NCBI GenBank assembly: GCA_964020085.1
Contig: OZ026608.1
Span: forward strand, 16,697,479-16,761,478
Length of the DNA: 64,000 nt
Direction: 5' to 3'
Origin: Micromussa lordhowensis
Taxonomy: Eukaryota; Cnidaria; Anthozoa; Scleractinia; Lobophylliidae
The translations under genes and the position numbers were made by a program. Position 1 is the stretch's first letter; each line of letters begins with the position of its first letter. Below the pieces are notes generated by a model, which did no database searches, was not told the origin of the DNA, and saw only the letters and a list, made by a program, of their open reading frames with translations. This document shows positions 40,001 to 49,290 of the stretch, one piece after another.

Positions 40001-43000
40001 GTTGATGCAAAATAGCTGTACAGTTTTAATCACAGAGCATAAATCTCTCATAGTTTGTCAGCATTTTCTTTTATTTCTTGGTTATCTTTTTATTGGTCTG
40101 TCAAGTTCCACTATCGAAAAATTCGCGTAACGTGTTGCGTTAGAGGCGGCCTCGAAAAAAAGTATTTAAAGTAAAAGAATTCGCCGACACACTTGTGGAT
40201 TCACTTTGGCCAGTGAATGTTCTGGCCAAATTTCACGGAAAACCGTCGATTCTACATACCCTATTAATTCAGTTAAGAGGAGGGATTCTCTCCAAAAACA
40301 AGCCCGAGTTTTCGCCTTCAAAAGATTTATTAAAATGTCACGCCAACTCGAAAAGCCGCCAGCTAATGAAGTAACAGAACCCCTAGTGTTCACAGTATGC
40401 AAACTGGAGCTTCGCGGGGAAGCGCTAGTGTTACAGCCACGTTTTAGGCGCACTCGTTCTAGCTGGCCTTTGGTAAACAATAAAGGGCAAAACAGAAGGA
40501 TTGACGAACGTGAAATCTAAAATTGAAAGTATTTGATATAGGATCGATCTCCCGTTTTTTTTCCGTAAAAAGGTCGCTGATGAGTCCATGCCTTTTCGGA
40601 ATTATGGCACCTTGACGGTTTATTAACTTTTATTTTAAAAATATCTTTTTCCCAATAACTCGCGCGCGTTTTAATATTTTAAATTCATTTTTTGGAAAAT
40701 GTTACCTAAAATAATGAACTTAAATTTGGTTGAAAAAAAAAAAGAAAATTTGGCAAAAGTAGCCTCTCGATGGTTTGGAGTAACCTAAAAACTTATCTTG
40801 AAGGACGATCAATTAAATTACCTCTCAAACTGTTGAGAGGAAAGACAGAACGCGCAAAGATCTCTTCACTCGTGCTTACACCGTAATTTGAGAGAATGCG
40901 GTAACAACGCCTGTGAAATGACAAAATGTCTACTTTTGATGTAGGGTGTAAATAGCCTAATTTGCACTCCTTTATTTCAGGCAAAATCTAGTTTGTCAAG
41001 TGAAGTCTCCTTTAACGACATCTCATCCAAGTTGACTTTACTTACACTTCATTTTCCCAAGGTAAGAAAAGTCCTCTCTTTGTTCCGGTGGCCTCTCCTC
41101 ATGGTTTGCGCGCCCGACTCCGGATTGAGCAGTCTGGGTTCGAGCCCTTGCCGGGGAATAAAAGTGTCTTGGGCAAGACACTTAACTCTCATAGTGCCTC
41201 TCTCCACCCAGGTGTATAAAATGGAAACCAGAACACTGTTAGGGTAACGTGGCAAAAATGCTGGTTTTGGAGGGGGGGGGGGGGGGGTGCAAACTTGCGC
41301 TACGGGTCTGACATGCTCTCCAGAGGGATCAACAGTATTCTAATATCGGAATCCACGGGTTAAAAAAATAATAATAATTCTAATAAAATAATAATTCTAA
41401 TAGTAAAAAAAAATAATTCCGCACTGAGGGCCGCTAGGGTAAGAAAGCTAGGCTAAGAAAGGTAGCCTAAGAAAGTTTTCTGATTCTTGTGACTGGTTTA
41501 ATCAATAAAATTGATTGCCTGACTGACAGACTGACTGATTGATTGACTGATCATGGTTGTGTTTCAGTTGCGAATCTTGTGGTGCCACAGTCCTTACGCA
41601 ACTGCTGAGTTATTCGACGATTTAAAGGTGAGTGTTGTGTAAGTTGTATAAAGTAACCTCCTCGCCTGTTTGCATTACACTATAAATCCATTTTGTAACT
41701 AGTCCTTTGAGGCCAAAATCAAACTTCAATTCGGTTTTAAAATCTCGTATTAAATTTCACCTCAGGCTGTTGCCCTAGTGTGTGAAAGCTATTGAGCAGT
41801 ACTTTCACGTGGTACTGTTTAAATAGTAGGTTTCATCCACAGACGTCAAAGTTAGAACCATCTTGTACAGCATTCTGTACAAGATGGTTCTAACTTTGAA
41901 GTCCGTGGATGAAACCCTAGTGTGTGACCATTTAAGTGAAAGCTATTGAGCAGTACATTCATGTGGTACTGTTTATTATGCTGTACAAGGTGATTGTAAC
42001 TTTCAAGTTTGTGGATTAAACCCTAGTGTGGGACCATTCAAATGAAAACTATTGACTAGTGCTTCCATGCGGTATTGTTTACTTTTCTGTACAAGCTATT
42101 TTCATAATCTGTTAATGAAACCGTATTTCTTTAAACCCCTGCTCTATTTCAGACCACAAAATGTGATTCTCATTTGCTTTGTATTTGTATTTTCTTATAA
42201 TAGTTATGATAACTGATCACCACCATTCTTCCGGCAGACCACAAGACCTTGTACACGTCTCTAATACATGACTGTTGCTGACCAGTAATGGCTTTAAGTT
42301 CTCAGATTTTAATTGGGGAACATTAGTTATATACGCAACAGACCTTTTTTAGCTTTGGCGGTTTGTTGCCACATTTCAGACCATGTGGTGATACTCTTGA
42401 GAATTCTTGTTTTCAAATTTTCACATAGTCGCGTGTATGCGAATGATAATTCTTAGATCGATAAAAGAACCATTCTTTAGAGAATATAACACCCAACCCA
42501 AGCTAGAACAGTCTACTTCAGATCGAGTGCAAGAGATATCCAACTTCAGAACAAACTGGTCAAAATATACACGCTATTTCAGATCGAAAGTACTAAAGAC
42601 CAAACCTTTTTTCGCTCCCTGTAAAGCTTAGATAAGAGGTACCCCCTCCATTCACCTTTGCCCGCTCAGTTAATAATGTCGCAATTCTCTCTGTCAGGTG
42701 AATAACCCGGAACCAGATGCTAACACAGCTATGGTGGTTGGATCTGACCCTTCAGCAGCTGCTTCTGATATCACGTACAACATTGGCCCACAGGTTGGAA
42801 CATGGCGCAGTGAACGTCATGCAGTTTTTCGGACGTCGTTATTAAACTGCGAGCCGTTTTTATCTGATGGTAGATAGAGCGTGTTACTGGGGATGGTTGC
42901 GGAGGGGGGAGGGGAAGGGAAGGGGAATGGGAGGAGAGAGGGGAGGGATCGGTGAAGAAGGCCCATGTCATGATGTGAGGAATGGAATCACTGCTGAATG

Positions 43001-45432
43001 TCTTGAAGGGAGTAAACGCTCAGACAGAGCTACAATGCCTTGAGTATAAATATTTTTTAGGCTAGCTAGTAGATATAATCGGTGATCAGTTATTTTGCTT
43101 GATTCACACGGTCTGAGGTGGCTATGTCGTTCTATAAACAGTGGCCTTTTTAATGTGTAAAATTTTATTTGTTTGTCAGATGTCCTCCTTGCAGTTTCCT
43201 TTGCTTTACGAGAAACATGTTTTATTGTTAATGTACGTATATCTCAGTTTACTTAAAAATCATCTTACACAGTGTTTTATAATTGTGATTTTTTTCTCTT
43301 CAAGGACTTTATTTTGAAGCTGCCTGGAATAACTTTCAAGAACTACAGGTACAATTAGCAAATGTCCTTCAACTTGTTAAAGCAGTTAAGAGTGCCTGCC
43401 GGTAAAAATCAGACAAATTCTTAATTTCGCGGCAAGGGTCAAAAATTCGATTTCGCTCATATTCTTACGGTATAGATAGAGTAGGGCATGACAAAAACTA
43501 CTGGATAGTTTTTTTGGCAAAATATCCTTTCATTTCAAAGAAATATGCAAATTACCAACTCCTGTTAAAATCATCATTTGACGCGCCATTTTATTAAACA
43601 ACTTTGAGAGCCTTGCATGCAAAACTACATCATTCTTCCGTCTTTAAAACACTCAAATATTTTTGTGCAATGTTTAAATATGTACTGGGTTGATTTGGGG
43701 AAATGCTGCGTTATTTTTTGGTTGCAAAATAATTAAATTTCGCAGACATGTATTTCATTCACTTAAAAGTACTTCGTAAGAATCATTGATTTTCACCATG
43801 TGCGAAACCTTCAAATGGATTAAGCTTCTGGTGGTTGAATCGTAAAAGGATGGTCTTCAGAACTCTGTAAAACTTTCTTTGGGCAAATGATTGTGAGCGG
43901 CGCGAGAGCTTTTCAAAGTTTGTTAAAAATGCAAATATTCAACCTTCCGTCGGCTAATTTCAATTCACGGGTTAGACACATATTTTAGCATGCGCCACAT
44001 ATCTTGACGTATATTAAGCTAAAATAGACACAGAGCTGATAAATTCGAAATGTTCTAACCTTATTTGCTGCAAAATGCAGGTCCAAAAGCCAATTTAACG
44101 TGTCTCTCTCGCCATTCGTCGAGGTAAAGCAAAGTTTCCTTCTGTTTACACAAGGTGTCGGGTGGAACATCACCAACTGTCATCGTATTTAGAGGTCGAA
44201 TACCATGAATCTTTGACCATCTTTCGGCGCATATGATCGCAACTGCATCTAAGTCAACAACGACTAAGTAATTTGTAAATAGTTGCTTGCCTTGCGCTAC
44301 ACCAAAATACTATTGCATTTGAACGATTGCTGCTCAGTGAATCGTGGTTCTTTATTTGTTCGTCACGCAATGCGGTCGTTCTATTTTAGGGGGTAGGGGT
44401 AGGGCAATTTCCATCCTGATACGCGACCACTTGGAGCACACAATCTTGTTGAGTAGGAAGAGAGTAAATACAGGAAAAGAAAGAATGACTAGTTTACCTT
44501 TGTCTCCCGAGCCGTCTCCTGTTGTCATCATCAACCTGCATTGCGTAACACTGTGGCCCTAAACTCGTACCTAGGTCTTTTCGCGCTGTGCCGTTTTTTG
44601 GTTACTTTTCTCAAACATTGCGAACCCAATCCGAAAATTCACCCGAGTCTGTAAATTTCCCAACTTCCAGAAAACCAAACAATGCAAACACTTAAGGAAG
44701 ACCTAAGATTTTTTATAACTTGGCTGAATTTGTCTCCGAATTCTATCGCGACAGTCGGAGAATTTTAGCGCCTTTGGCAAAGTTTTTTTTTCTCAAATTG
44801 TTTTTTGCAGCATGTTCGTGCCGTTACCTCAGTCTTGCTCGAGCTCGAACTCCCCTCGCGCTCCCAGACGTTTTTTTTGACACGACCGTGAATTTAGTCT
44901 TTTTCTCACTAATTAGTCACGTTGTGATTTCGTATTTTTTATTTCGGCTGGTTCTTGGTTCTTTGATCTGCAATTTGTTGATAGCAACTGTTTAAAATTG
45001 TGGTGAGTACAGGCACTTTATCATCTGCTGGTGGTTTGCTGGAGGGGGGGGGGGGGGAAGGGAGGGTGTCTTTTACTGACACCTTCGCTTAGCTAGACGT
45101 CGAGTTTCCAGTGCCAAATAATCTTGATATTGACTGTATTGCTGTTGGTTCTGCGTTAATTTGGCACCCAGGTACATGGGTGACGGGCCAATCTGCTGTC
45201 CAGGTTTGGGGGGAAGGGTGGGTCAGGGTGGTCAGAGCTGTGTCTTTCTTTGAACTGTCTGCAGGCATAGTTTTTGCAAATATGGTCAGATTATAAATGG
45301 ATAAACACTGAATAAATTGTTTCACTTATCCTAAGAGTGCTCTATATAAAATACGAATACGAATTTTCAGTTATATAATATTTATATTTGTTTTCTTCAC
45401 TATCACTGTCATCATCATCATCATCATCATCG

Positions 45433-45473
<41 letters not shown>

Positions 45474-46593
45474 TTTATTTTTAGTAGTAGCATTATTATT
45501 AATATTATTATCATTATTATTTTATTTTTTTATTATATACCTCTACCCGCTAGAACGAGATACGGTGACAGCATTGCGTGACGAGCAAATGACGAACGCG
45601 GTAAGATTGTACTGTGAGCGCCGACACGCTTGGGAGCAATGGCCAGCAATCAAATGTAATATTTTGGTGTAGTACGTACAAAGCAAGCAACTATCCACGA
45701 ATGACTTAGCCGTTGTTGACTTAGGTAGATGTAGTGGTGATCATATGCGCCGAAAGATGATCACAGATTCCTGGTATTCGACCATTGAATACGTCGACAG
45801 TTGGCAATGTACATCGGACGTTGTGTAAACAGAAGCAAACTTAACCGCTTAAAATGCGACGAATGGTGAGAGAAACACGTCAAATCCGCTTTTGAAACTG
45901 CCTTTTATAGCAAATAAGGTAAGAACATGTCGAAATTTTCAGCTCCATGTCTATTTCAACTTAAGGACGTTCGCGCCCAAAAACTTCCCACGCACAGATT
46001 TTTTTAAAACTTTGACTGTAGGTAGAAAATGATAAGATTAGATTAAAAACGTAAAAAAAATCGGGGGTCACCGAACTCGTTTTGAAGATAAGGCGTATCA
46101 CAGACCATAGCATTTCTAGGATTTCCAGTCATTCGAGGCGATTCTGGCCGGATTCATTACTATCGGCATATGTTTAAGTTGAAGAATCATATCTTAGTTA
46201 TGTGTCTTTAACGCAGCATATATAGGCCTATATGATAGATCGTTGCTACATATGTCATAAAATCAGCTAGAATTAGCCTTAAAAAATACAACTTTAAGTC
46301 ACGCACACCTGTAATAGGCGTACCAATTCGACCCTATTTGAGTAGTATATGAGAAATAATTCAAACTTCCCACGCTCAGATTTTTTTTGTTTTTTAGTAT
46401 AATGGAAAGAATCAGAAAAGGAATTGATCTGCCGAAAAAAAAGTGGGGGTCACCGAGTATCCAACAAAAATATTCGCACACAAAGTTAACGCAAAGGTCA
46501 TCAGCTCTATATTTTGTTGAGTTTTGGACTCCGTGCGCGCGCTTGAAAATGACGTGGCACGTGCGTGACCAATGAATAGCGTGCGCACTGGAG

Positions 46594-46626
<33 letters not shown>

Positions 46627-48177
46627 TATTGGTCAAGACATGTGGCGCATGCTAAATCCGTAAATTGAAATTCGATGACGCATGGCAGATATTTGCATTT
46701 TTTAACGTACTTTGAAAAGCTCTCGCGTCGCTCACAATCATTTGCCCAAAGAAATTTTTACGGGAATCTGTAGACCATCCTTCTGCGATTCAACCACCAG
46801 AAGCTTAATTCATTTGAAGGTTTCGCACATGGTGAAAATCAATTATTTTTACGAAGTACTTTTAAGTGAATGAAATACATGTCTGCGAAATTTAATTATT
46901 TTGCAACCAAAAAATAACGCAGCATTTTCCCCAAATCAACCCAGTACATATTTAAACATTGCACAAAAATATTTGAGTGTTTTAAAGACGGAAGAATGAT
47001 GTGGTTTTGCATGCCATGCTCTCAAAGTTGTTTAATAAAATGGCGCGTCAAATGACGATTTTAACGGGATTTGGTAATTTGCATATTTCTTTGAAATAAA
47101 AGAATATTTTGCCAAAAAAACTATCCAGTAGTTTTTGTCATGCCCTACTCTATCTACCATAAGAATATGAGCGAAATCGAATTTTCGACCCTTGCCGAGT
47201 TATTTTCGATATTTATGGACTGGGACTCTTAAGGGTAAGACTAATCTAAGCACATTTGAAATGTGAGTTTTGGAAAGTCCTAATTTTTGTAAACACCATT
47301 GAGTTACAGCAATATCTTAGTGCGAGTCGCAAACCCAGAATCATTCAAAGTTAAATCAGTTATCTGGAAACTGTTCTTTGCAAATTGTTAGACGAAGAGG
47401 TTTTATTTGGGGAGATATATAATGAAAGATGTTAAATTTTAAGCTTGGTCGATAATTGTGAAAAATGGAATGTTGTGTATGTTAATTATGTCATGAACAT
47501 GGGACAAAGAAAATTATAAAAACTGGATCATTGGATGAAAATGCACTTAGAGTTTTCATTGGCTTAGCCATCATGGTATATGAGCCATTATACCATGCTC
47601 TACAAATATGGTAAACGTTCGTGAAATTTTTGGTGGTGCTTTTATTTCTATTGCAGTTTAGTTTAACGGGCGTTTTTTTTAAAAAAAAAAACAGTTGTTC
47701 CCCTCGCGCTTGTTGGAAATGAGATGATTAAAGCCAACGAGGTGTTTAAGCCAATGCACCTCTTTGGCTATCTATCATCTCACATCCAATGTGTGCTCGT
47801 CCAAACTCTTGGCGAGTTAGGACACTTGCTTGGTTCACATATCACCTGCTTACTGCTAGGATCAGCATTGTCAAAAACATCCTGTGCAGAGATAAATAAT
47901 GAAAGATTGTAAATTTGAAGCTCTGTAAATAAATGGGAAATGTTTGGCGTGTTGTAAACATGAGTCGAACATATTTTTTGCCTTTCCTATTTTGTTTTCC
48001 AGATCTATAATGAGAAACGTCGAAAGTATTCAAGAACTTTTCACGTTGTCGCAAGAAAGGCTTGCTACTATTTTAGGCAATGCTGGCAGCGCCAAGCAAT
48101 TGTGGGAATTCATTCACAACGATAACAAAACTCAAGCCTCGAAAGCACAAACAACTACGCAACGAAACCGCCGGTAA
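13428..48177 (+). CDS. ERCC4: DNA repair endonuclease XPF (ERCC4), complete, 33 exons
   Basis: Exons: 13428-13504, 13579-13690, 14987-15066, 17365-17487, 17740-17797, 18807-18919, 19491-19530, 20531-20644, 21629-21721, 21883-21938, 23226-23279, 24125-24194, 24381-24469, 25369-25397, 25875-25967, 26863-26924, 27212-27302, 28284-28342, 29025-29140, 29850-29881, 32473-32566, 32919-33012, 33743-33817, 35152-35214, 35904-36041, 36568-36654, 37486-37571, 39364-39451, 40981-41061, 41568-41627, 42698-42793, 43305-43348, 48003-48177. They sum to 2742 bases (913 residues plus stop) with all phases consistent. The product is the catalytic subunit of the XPF-ERCC1 structure-specific nuclease, which cuts 5' of lesions in nucleotide excision repair and acts in crosslink repair. 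Residues 1 to about 450 form the inactive helicase-like domain (RILVVD, YRAHK). A basic linker lies near 475-500. The nuclease motif [18 protein letters not shown] is at 706-723, so the metal-binding GDX(n)ERKX3D is intact. A tandem helix-hairpin-helix (about 842-900) dimerises with ERCC1. The small exons 14 and 20 are the least certain. Confidence 0.96.
14173..14950. mobile_element. TTAA-flanked non-autonomous DNA element (family 1, copy 2)
   Basis: Intron 2 of ERCC4. It starts TTAAGGCCATTCCTCAG and ends TGAGGAATCACCTTAA, its near reverse complement. The first 170 bases align with 10607 onward, sharing the words CTCAAGCTAAGCTCGACAG. It holds a smaller nested element at 14584-14751. No coding capacity. 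Confidence 0.65.
14584..14751. mobile_element. Small hAT-like MITE nested in a TTAA element
   Basis: It has 11-base terminal inverted repeats CAGGGCTGTCA and TGACAGCCCTG, the CAGGG end typical of hAT-superfamily elements. The flanks read AGTAT on both sides, compatible with part of a target duplication. The interior repeats words around CACCCGTA and TTACGGGT. It is too short to encode a protein. Confidence 0.6.
15655..16320 (+). mobile_element. LINE 3' fragment (CR1/L2/Rex-like)
   Basis: Intron 3 of ERCC4. Translation gives a reverse-transcriptase C-terminal segment ([52 protein letters not shown]) as found in CR1/L2/Rex-type LINE ORF2 ends. It is frame-broken and continues in another frame to about 16130. 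The non-coding end has CCCCATTGGGGA followed by ACAATAAAGTA and a TGTATGTA microsatellite tail, the usual 3' end of these elements. It is 5'-truncated and dead. Confidence 0.75.
16342..17108. mobile_element. Degenerate inverted-repeat DNA element
   Basis: Intron 3 of ERCC4. Both ends carry blocks with TTGACTGGTCAA-like and GGCCAAACC words in inverted orientation. The right end finishes in CCGTTATTTTGAGCCCTG, so the reverse complement starts CAGGGCTC, resembling a hAT terminus. The inner sequence is AT-rich with no coding frame. The left boundary is approximate. Confidence 0.4.
17540..17650 (+). mobile_element. SINE family B, 3' fragment
   Basis: It lies just after ERCC4 exon 4. It contains TGCTTCATGCTTTAGAAACC, GGATAAGATCTGGCCTGATG and GGGCCACTTGACTCGTATG, matching the 3' part of the full-length copy at 36253-36541. 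The tRNA head is absent. Confidence 0.6.
20723..20866. repeat. Fold-back element rich in GATC
   Basis: Intron 8 of ERCC4. A palindrome of about 144 bases has arms with GATCAGTGATC and GATCATGGTGCATCAAA, with the reverse complements in the right half. The spacer is about 30 bases. The open frame across it is incidental. Confidence 0.65.
22809..22948. repeat. Long hairpin element in intron 10 of ERCC4
   Basis: A near-perfect palindrome. CTTATTAGACGTTTTGGTGT runs inward to GATATTTTTACGAG-like sequence, and the right arm is its reverse complement. The centre is GAGCCCGTAGGGCGAG. A second palindrome, CGAGTACAAATATCGTGTGA and its partner, follows at about 23036-23085. An outer pair, TTATCCAAC and GTTGGATAA, encloses the second hairpin. 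Confidence 0.7.
25733..25847. mobile_element. Fold-back MITE, AACAATTATTCCA family (copy 1)
   Basis: Intron 14 of ERCC4, just before exon 15. Both ends read AACAATTATTCCA/TGGAACAATTGTT. Inside are TTGGATATGAAGTG and its complement around a GCGCTACGCGC centre. Two other copies lie at 47690-47805 and 59257-59372 with the same layout, which shows that it is a family. Confidence 0.75.
26965..27095 (+). mobile_element. SINE family B, partial
   Basis: Intron 16 of ERCC4. It contains the B-box-like GGTTCGAACCCTGGCCGGGG and then CTTGGGCAAGACACG, the same order as in the other family B copies. The first part of the tRNA-like head is degraded, and the 3' end is missing. Confidence 0.6.
27390..27935 (-). 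mobile_element. LINE 3' fragment (CR1/L2/Rex-like), antisense
   Basis: Intron 17 of ERCC4. On the minus strand from about 27935, translation gives [32 protein letters not shown], then [17 protein letters not shown], a stop where W is expected, and NSIPLELR. This is the conserved C-terminus of CR1/L2/Rex LINE reverse transcriptases. The non-coding 3' part ends with the words GGCGCTATACAAAT-like in the antisense direction. It is truncated and inactive. Confidence 0.75.
28118..28180. repeat. Short hairpin element (CAACCTCGTTCCC)
   Basis: Intron 17 of ERCC4. CAACCTCGTTCCC opens and GGGAACGAGATTG closes the 63-base segment, with a CTCCCCAGTCACTGGGGAG palindrome at the centre. It is a small inverted-repeat element. 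Confidence 0.55.
29160..29765 (+). repeat. Large (TTCGTTCT)n octamer repeat
   Basis: Starts 20 bases after the exon 19 donor of ERCC4. About 600 bases consist almost only of TTCG, TTCT and TTTCGTGC units. The core is an 8-base repeat with one block of GTGC variants (about 29464-29570), and pure TTCG/TTTG units occur toward the end. All three plus-strand frames are open across most of it, producing [12 protein letters not shown] artefact proteins. Confidence 0.95.
31942..32290. repeat. Fold-back element in intron 20 of ERCC4
   Basis: Left-arm blocks are GTAGCCTCCAACTTGGCGCG, AAATTCTTTTGTAGGCATTT and CTCACTAACCTCG. They recur as reverse complements in the right arm, ending TTTTCGCGCCAAATAGAGGC. 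The arms are imperfect, with the left about 55 bases longer. No coding capacity. Confidence 0.65.
32829..32867 (+). repeat. Interstitial telomeric repeat (CCCTAA)n
   Basis: Intron 21 of ERCC4. About six units of CCCTAA in a row with one extra A, the complement of the TTAGGG telomere repeat used by cnidarians and vertebrates. It is an internal relic, probably left by double-strand-break repair. Confidence 0.85.
33882..33988. repeat. Perfect-arm hairpin in intron 23 of ERCC4
   Basis: AGATAATTTGGTTTTATCAA continues as GTGAGTTGATTATGTGAATT, and the right arm reverses it exactly for about 40 bases around a spacer of about 25 bases. It lies 64 bases after exon 23. Confidence 0.7.
34140..34330 (+). 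repeat. Degenerate tandem repeat (ACATTACTTGCAATAAT)
   Basis: Intron 23 of ERCC4. Words such as AACATTACTTGCAATA, AACATTACTTACAACA and AACATTGCTCACAAA recur about every 20-35 bases. The units are too diverged for an exact period to be read by eye. Confidence 0.5.
35590..35760 (+). mobile_element. tRNA-derived SINE, family A (copy 2)
   Basis: Intron 24 of ERCC4. GATGGAGTGGTTAGGGCGCC is followed by CCGGAAGTCCC, TTTCTCGGTAGACCCCAGTT and CTGCCTCCCGCCAGTTTGG. The order matches copy 1 (7391-7605). It has a tRNA-like A-box region; the B-box is decayed. Confidence 0.6.
36253..36541 (+). mobile_element. SINE family B, near full length
   Basis: Intron 25 of ERCC4, ending about 25 bases before exon 26. 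The tRNA-like head has GGTTGCCTAATGGTTAGCGC and GGTCTAGGTTCTAGTCCTAG. A conserved central block follows (GGGCAAGACACGTTACTCTC, GTGCCTCTCTCCACCCAGGT), then a tail (CATGCTACAGAAACTGGGAT, GATGGGCCACTTGGCTCGTA). Partial copies are at 17540, 26965, 33455, 41080 and 49774. Confidence 0.8.
37146..37230. repeat. Small hairpin element
   Basis: Intron 26 of ERCC4. AGACCGTGTTTGA at the left and TCAAACACGGTCT at the right, with an inner TTTTCAAC/GTTGAAAA pair. It is an 85-base MITE-like fold-back with no coding potential. Confidence 0.65.
38290..38347 (+). repeat. Microsatellite (GAAT)n / (GCAT)n
   Basis: Intron 27 of ERCC4. Repeats of ATGAATGAATGA are followed by CATGCATGCATG. The tetranucleotide changes from GAAT to GCAT along its length. 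Confidence 0.85.
39779..40785. mobile_element. 1.0-kb DNA element with GGTTACTCCAAACC ends
   Basis: Intron 28 of ERCC4. It has 14-base terminal inverted repeats GGTTACTCCAAACC and GGTTTGGAGTAACC. The interior (about 980 bases) has no recognisable transposase; open frames at 40166-40520 on both strands mirror each other and are not convincing. It is probably a non-autonomous transposon of unassigned family. Confidence 0.6.
41080..41285 (+). mobile_element. SINE family B, 5' part
   Basis: Starts about 20 bases after the exon 29 donor of ERCC4. GGTGGCCTCTCCTCATGGTT, GGTTCGAGCCCTTGCCGGGG and CTTGGGCAAGACACTTAACT follow in the family order. It runs into a homopolymer G tract at about 41270. The overlapping short open frames on both strands are explained by this SINE. 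Confidence 0.7.
41830..41915. repeat. Hairpin with flanking degenerate tandem copies
   Basis: Intron 30 of ERCC4. GTTTCATCCACAGACGTC plus AAAGTTAGAACCATCTTGTA is mirrored exactly around the 5-base centre CATTC, with one mismatch. From 41780 to 42100, three diverged copies of a unit with AAGCTATTGAGCAGTAC recur roughly every 110-150 bases. Confidence 0.65.
45435..45535 (+). repeat. Microsatellite (ATT)n with (CAT)n start
   Basis: Inside the central part of the large fold-back transposon. CATCATCATCAT runs into ATTATTATTATT units that decay downstream. The overlapping Leu/Ser-rich open frame (45388-45672) is an artefact. Confidence 0.85.
45961..46626. mobile_element. 666-bp TTAA element nested in the large fold-back
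   Basis: It has terminal inverted repeats TTAAGGACGTTCGCGCCCA and its complement TGGGCGCGAACGTCCTTAA. The matching point in the other arm (44014-44017) has a single TTAA with no insertion, so the TTAA is the target duplication, as for piggyBac-type insertions. Inside, a block beginning AACTTCCCACGC and ending GGGGGTCACCGA occurs twice in direct orientation. No transposase. Confidence 0.85.
47690..47805. mobile_element. Fold-back MITE, AACAATTATTCCA family (copy 2)
   Basis: Intron 32 of ERCC4. AACAGTTGTTCCCCTCGCGC, TGTTGGAAATGAGATGATTA and the right-hand complement CTATCTATCATCTCACATCC are diverged relatives of the copies at 25733 and 59257. The right terminus is eroded. A relative of the 58742-59253 duplication lies just upstream (about 47525-47660). 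Confidence 0.6.
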
Positions 48178-49039
48178 TCTGATGGAAGAGAAGTGCCATT
48201 GCGGTCGTTGTGGCGTAAACGTTATTGATAATTTATAATCAAAAGCAATTGCTCCAACAAAAAGATGCTGTTCAGGTCACGTGACTACACTGTAAAAACC
48301 CCAATGCAGAATATTCATTCTGTGATTTTAATTTAAAACAGAATAAGTACTCTGTAATTTTTATACAGGATGGGACTAATTTATTGTTTTTAAGCTTAAA
48401 AACAATAAAATTAAAGATCAAATGTTCATTTCACAAGTTCGATACAAAAACTCTTTGTTCGATACAATATTCACGTTCGATTTGTATCGACCTCATAGTG
48501 TCACATATAATATAGCGAACAATCACCTTGAGATATATATATAAAATTAGCTTTATATTGATCATGAAAAGCTTGCATTCGCGTTTGATTTTGTATCGGT
48601 CGCTCCTAACTGTATCAATCTCATATAATAAAACAATCATTCAGCTTGAGATATAGAAAATTCGCTTAAAGAGCCTGCTCCCAGATCGCTCTCATTGAAT
48701 GAGTTATTACGTAATTTGAACCCTAGAAAAAGGACAGCTGAATATCATAGGTTCTTTTGAACTAAAGCCATGTTTCAGATGAGAAGCAAAGGTAGTAGAA
48801 TCAAAAATCACTGTTGTCATAGCAACCCTAACATCTCTACCTTTCTTCCCTAAAATCTCAACCTTCTCACAGAAATAAATCGTTAAGTCGAAGATGGCGG
48901 ATATTTCCGATTTAAAGACGTCACTGTCATGCCATATAACATCGCCTTTAGCACAACACATTATTTAAGTAAATACTATGAAGACATGGATGATCCATGT
49001 CTTCCATGCATGTCGTCAGTATCTTTCCTTGCAGTTCAA

Positions 49040-49290
49040 ATATATGATCTTTCATATATTCATTTGCATTAAGTAGATACTGTTGAACCGGAATTGGGTA
49101 GATATTCTCCACCCACCCCCCTTCCTCCCCTTCACCACTTGTACTGATTGGGCAGTTTTTTTGGAACCATGACAACAATAAGCTGTTTTGGTCTTCCAGT
49201 ACAAGTGGTGAAGCGGAGGAAGGGGGTGGGTGGAGAATATCTACAACAGCATCTACTTAATGCAAATGAATATATCAACGATAAAAAATA
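49040..49290. repeat. Inverted repeat with ~90-bp arms
   Basis: The left arm has TTCATTTGCATTAAGTAGAT and GATATTCTCCACCCACC. The right arm has the complements GGTGGGTGGAGAATATC and ATCTACTTAATGCAAATGAA. The spacer is about 50 bases. The two facing open frames here simply read the two arms. Confidence 0.7.

Larger units (their letters stand above)
43386..47232. mobile_element. 3.85-kb fold-back transposon with arms of about 0.95 kb and TTAA ends
   Basis: It fills most of ERCC4 intron 32. It starts TTAAGAGTGCCTG and ends GGGACTCTTAA. The left arm (43386 to about 44342) and right arm (about 45630 to 47232) are inverted copies; the right arm is longer only because a 666-base element is inserted in it. 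Matching blocks include ATTCGATTTCGCTCATATTC, AACTTTGAGAG near ATTTTATTAAACAAC, and TCAACCACCAGAAGCTT. The central 1.3 kb holds a G-run and an ATT microsatellite and no recognisable transposase. Confidence 0.8.

Noticed and set aside
45388..45672. Leu/Ser-rich 94-residue open frame
   Set aside because: It reads an (ATT)n/(CAT)n microsatellite within a transposon.
48891..48965. AAGATGGCGGAT start-like sequence with a short frame (+)
   Set aside because: The frame stops after 24 codons, no downstream exon on the plus strand fits, and the next coding sequence is on the minus strand. It may be a chance YY1-like site.
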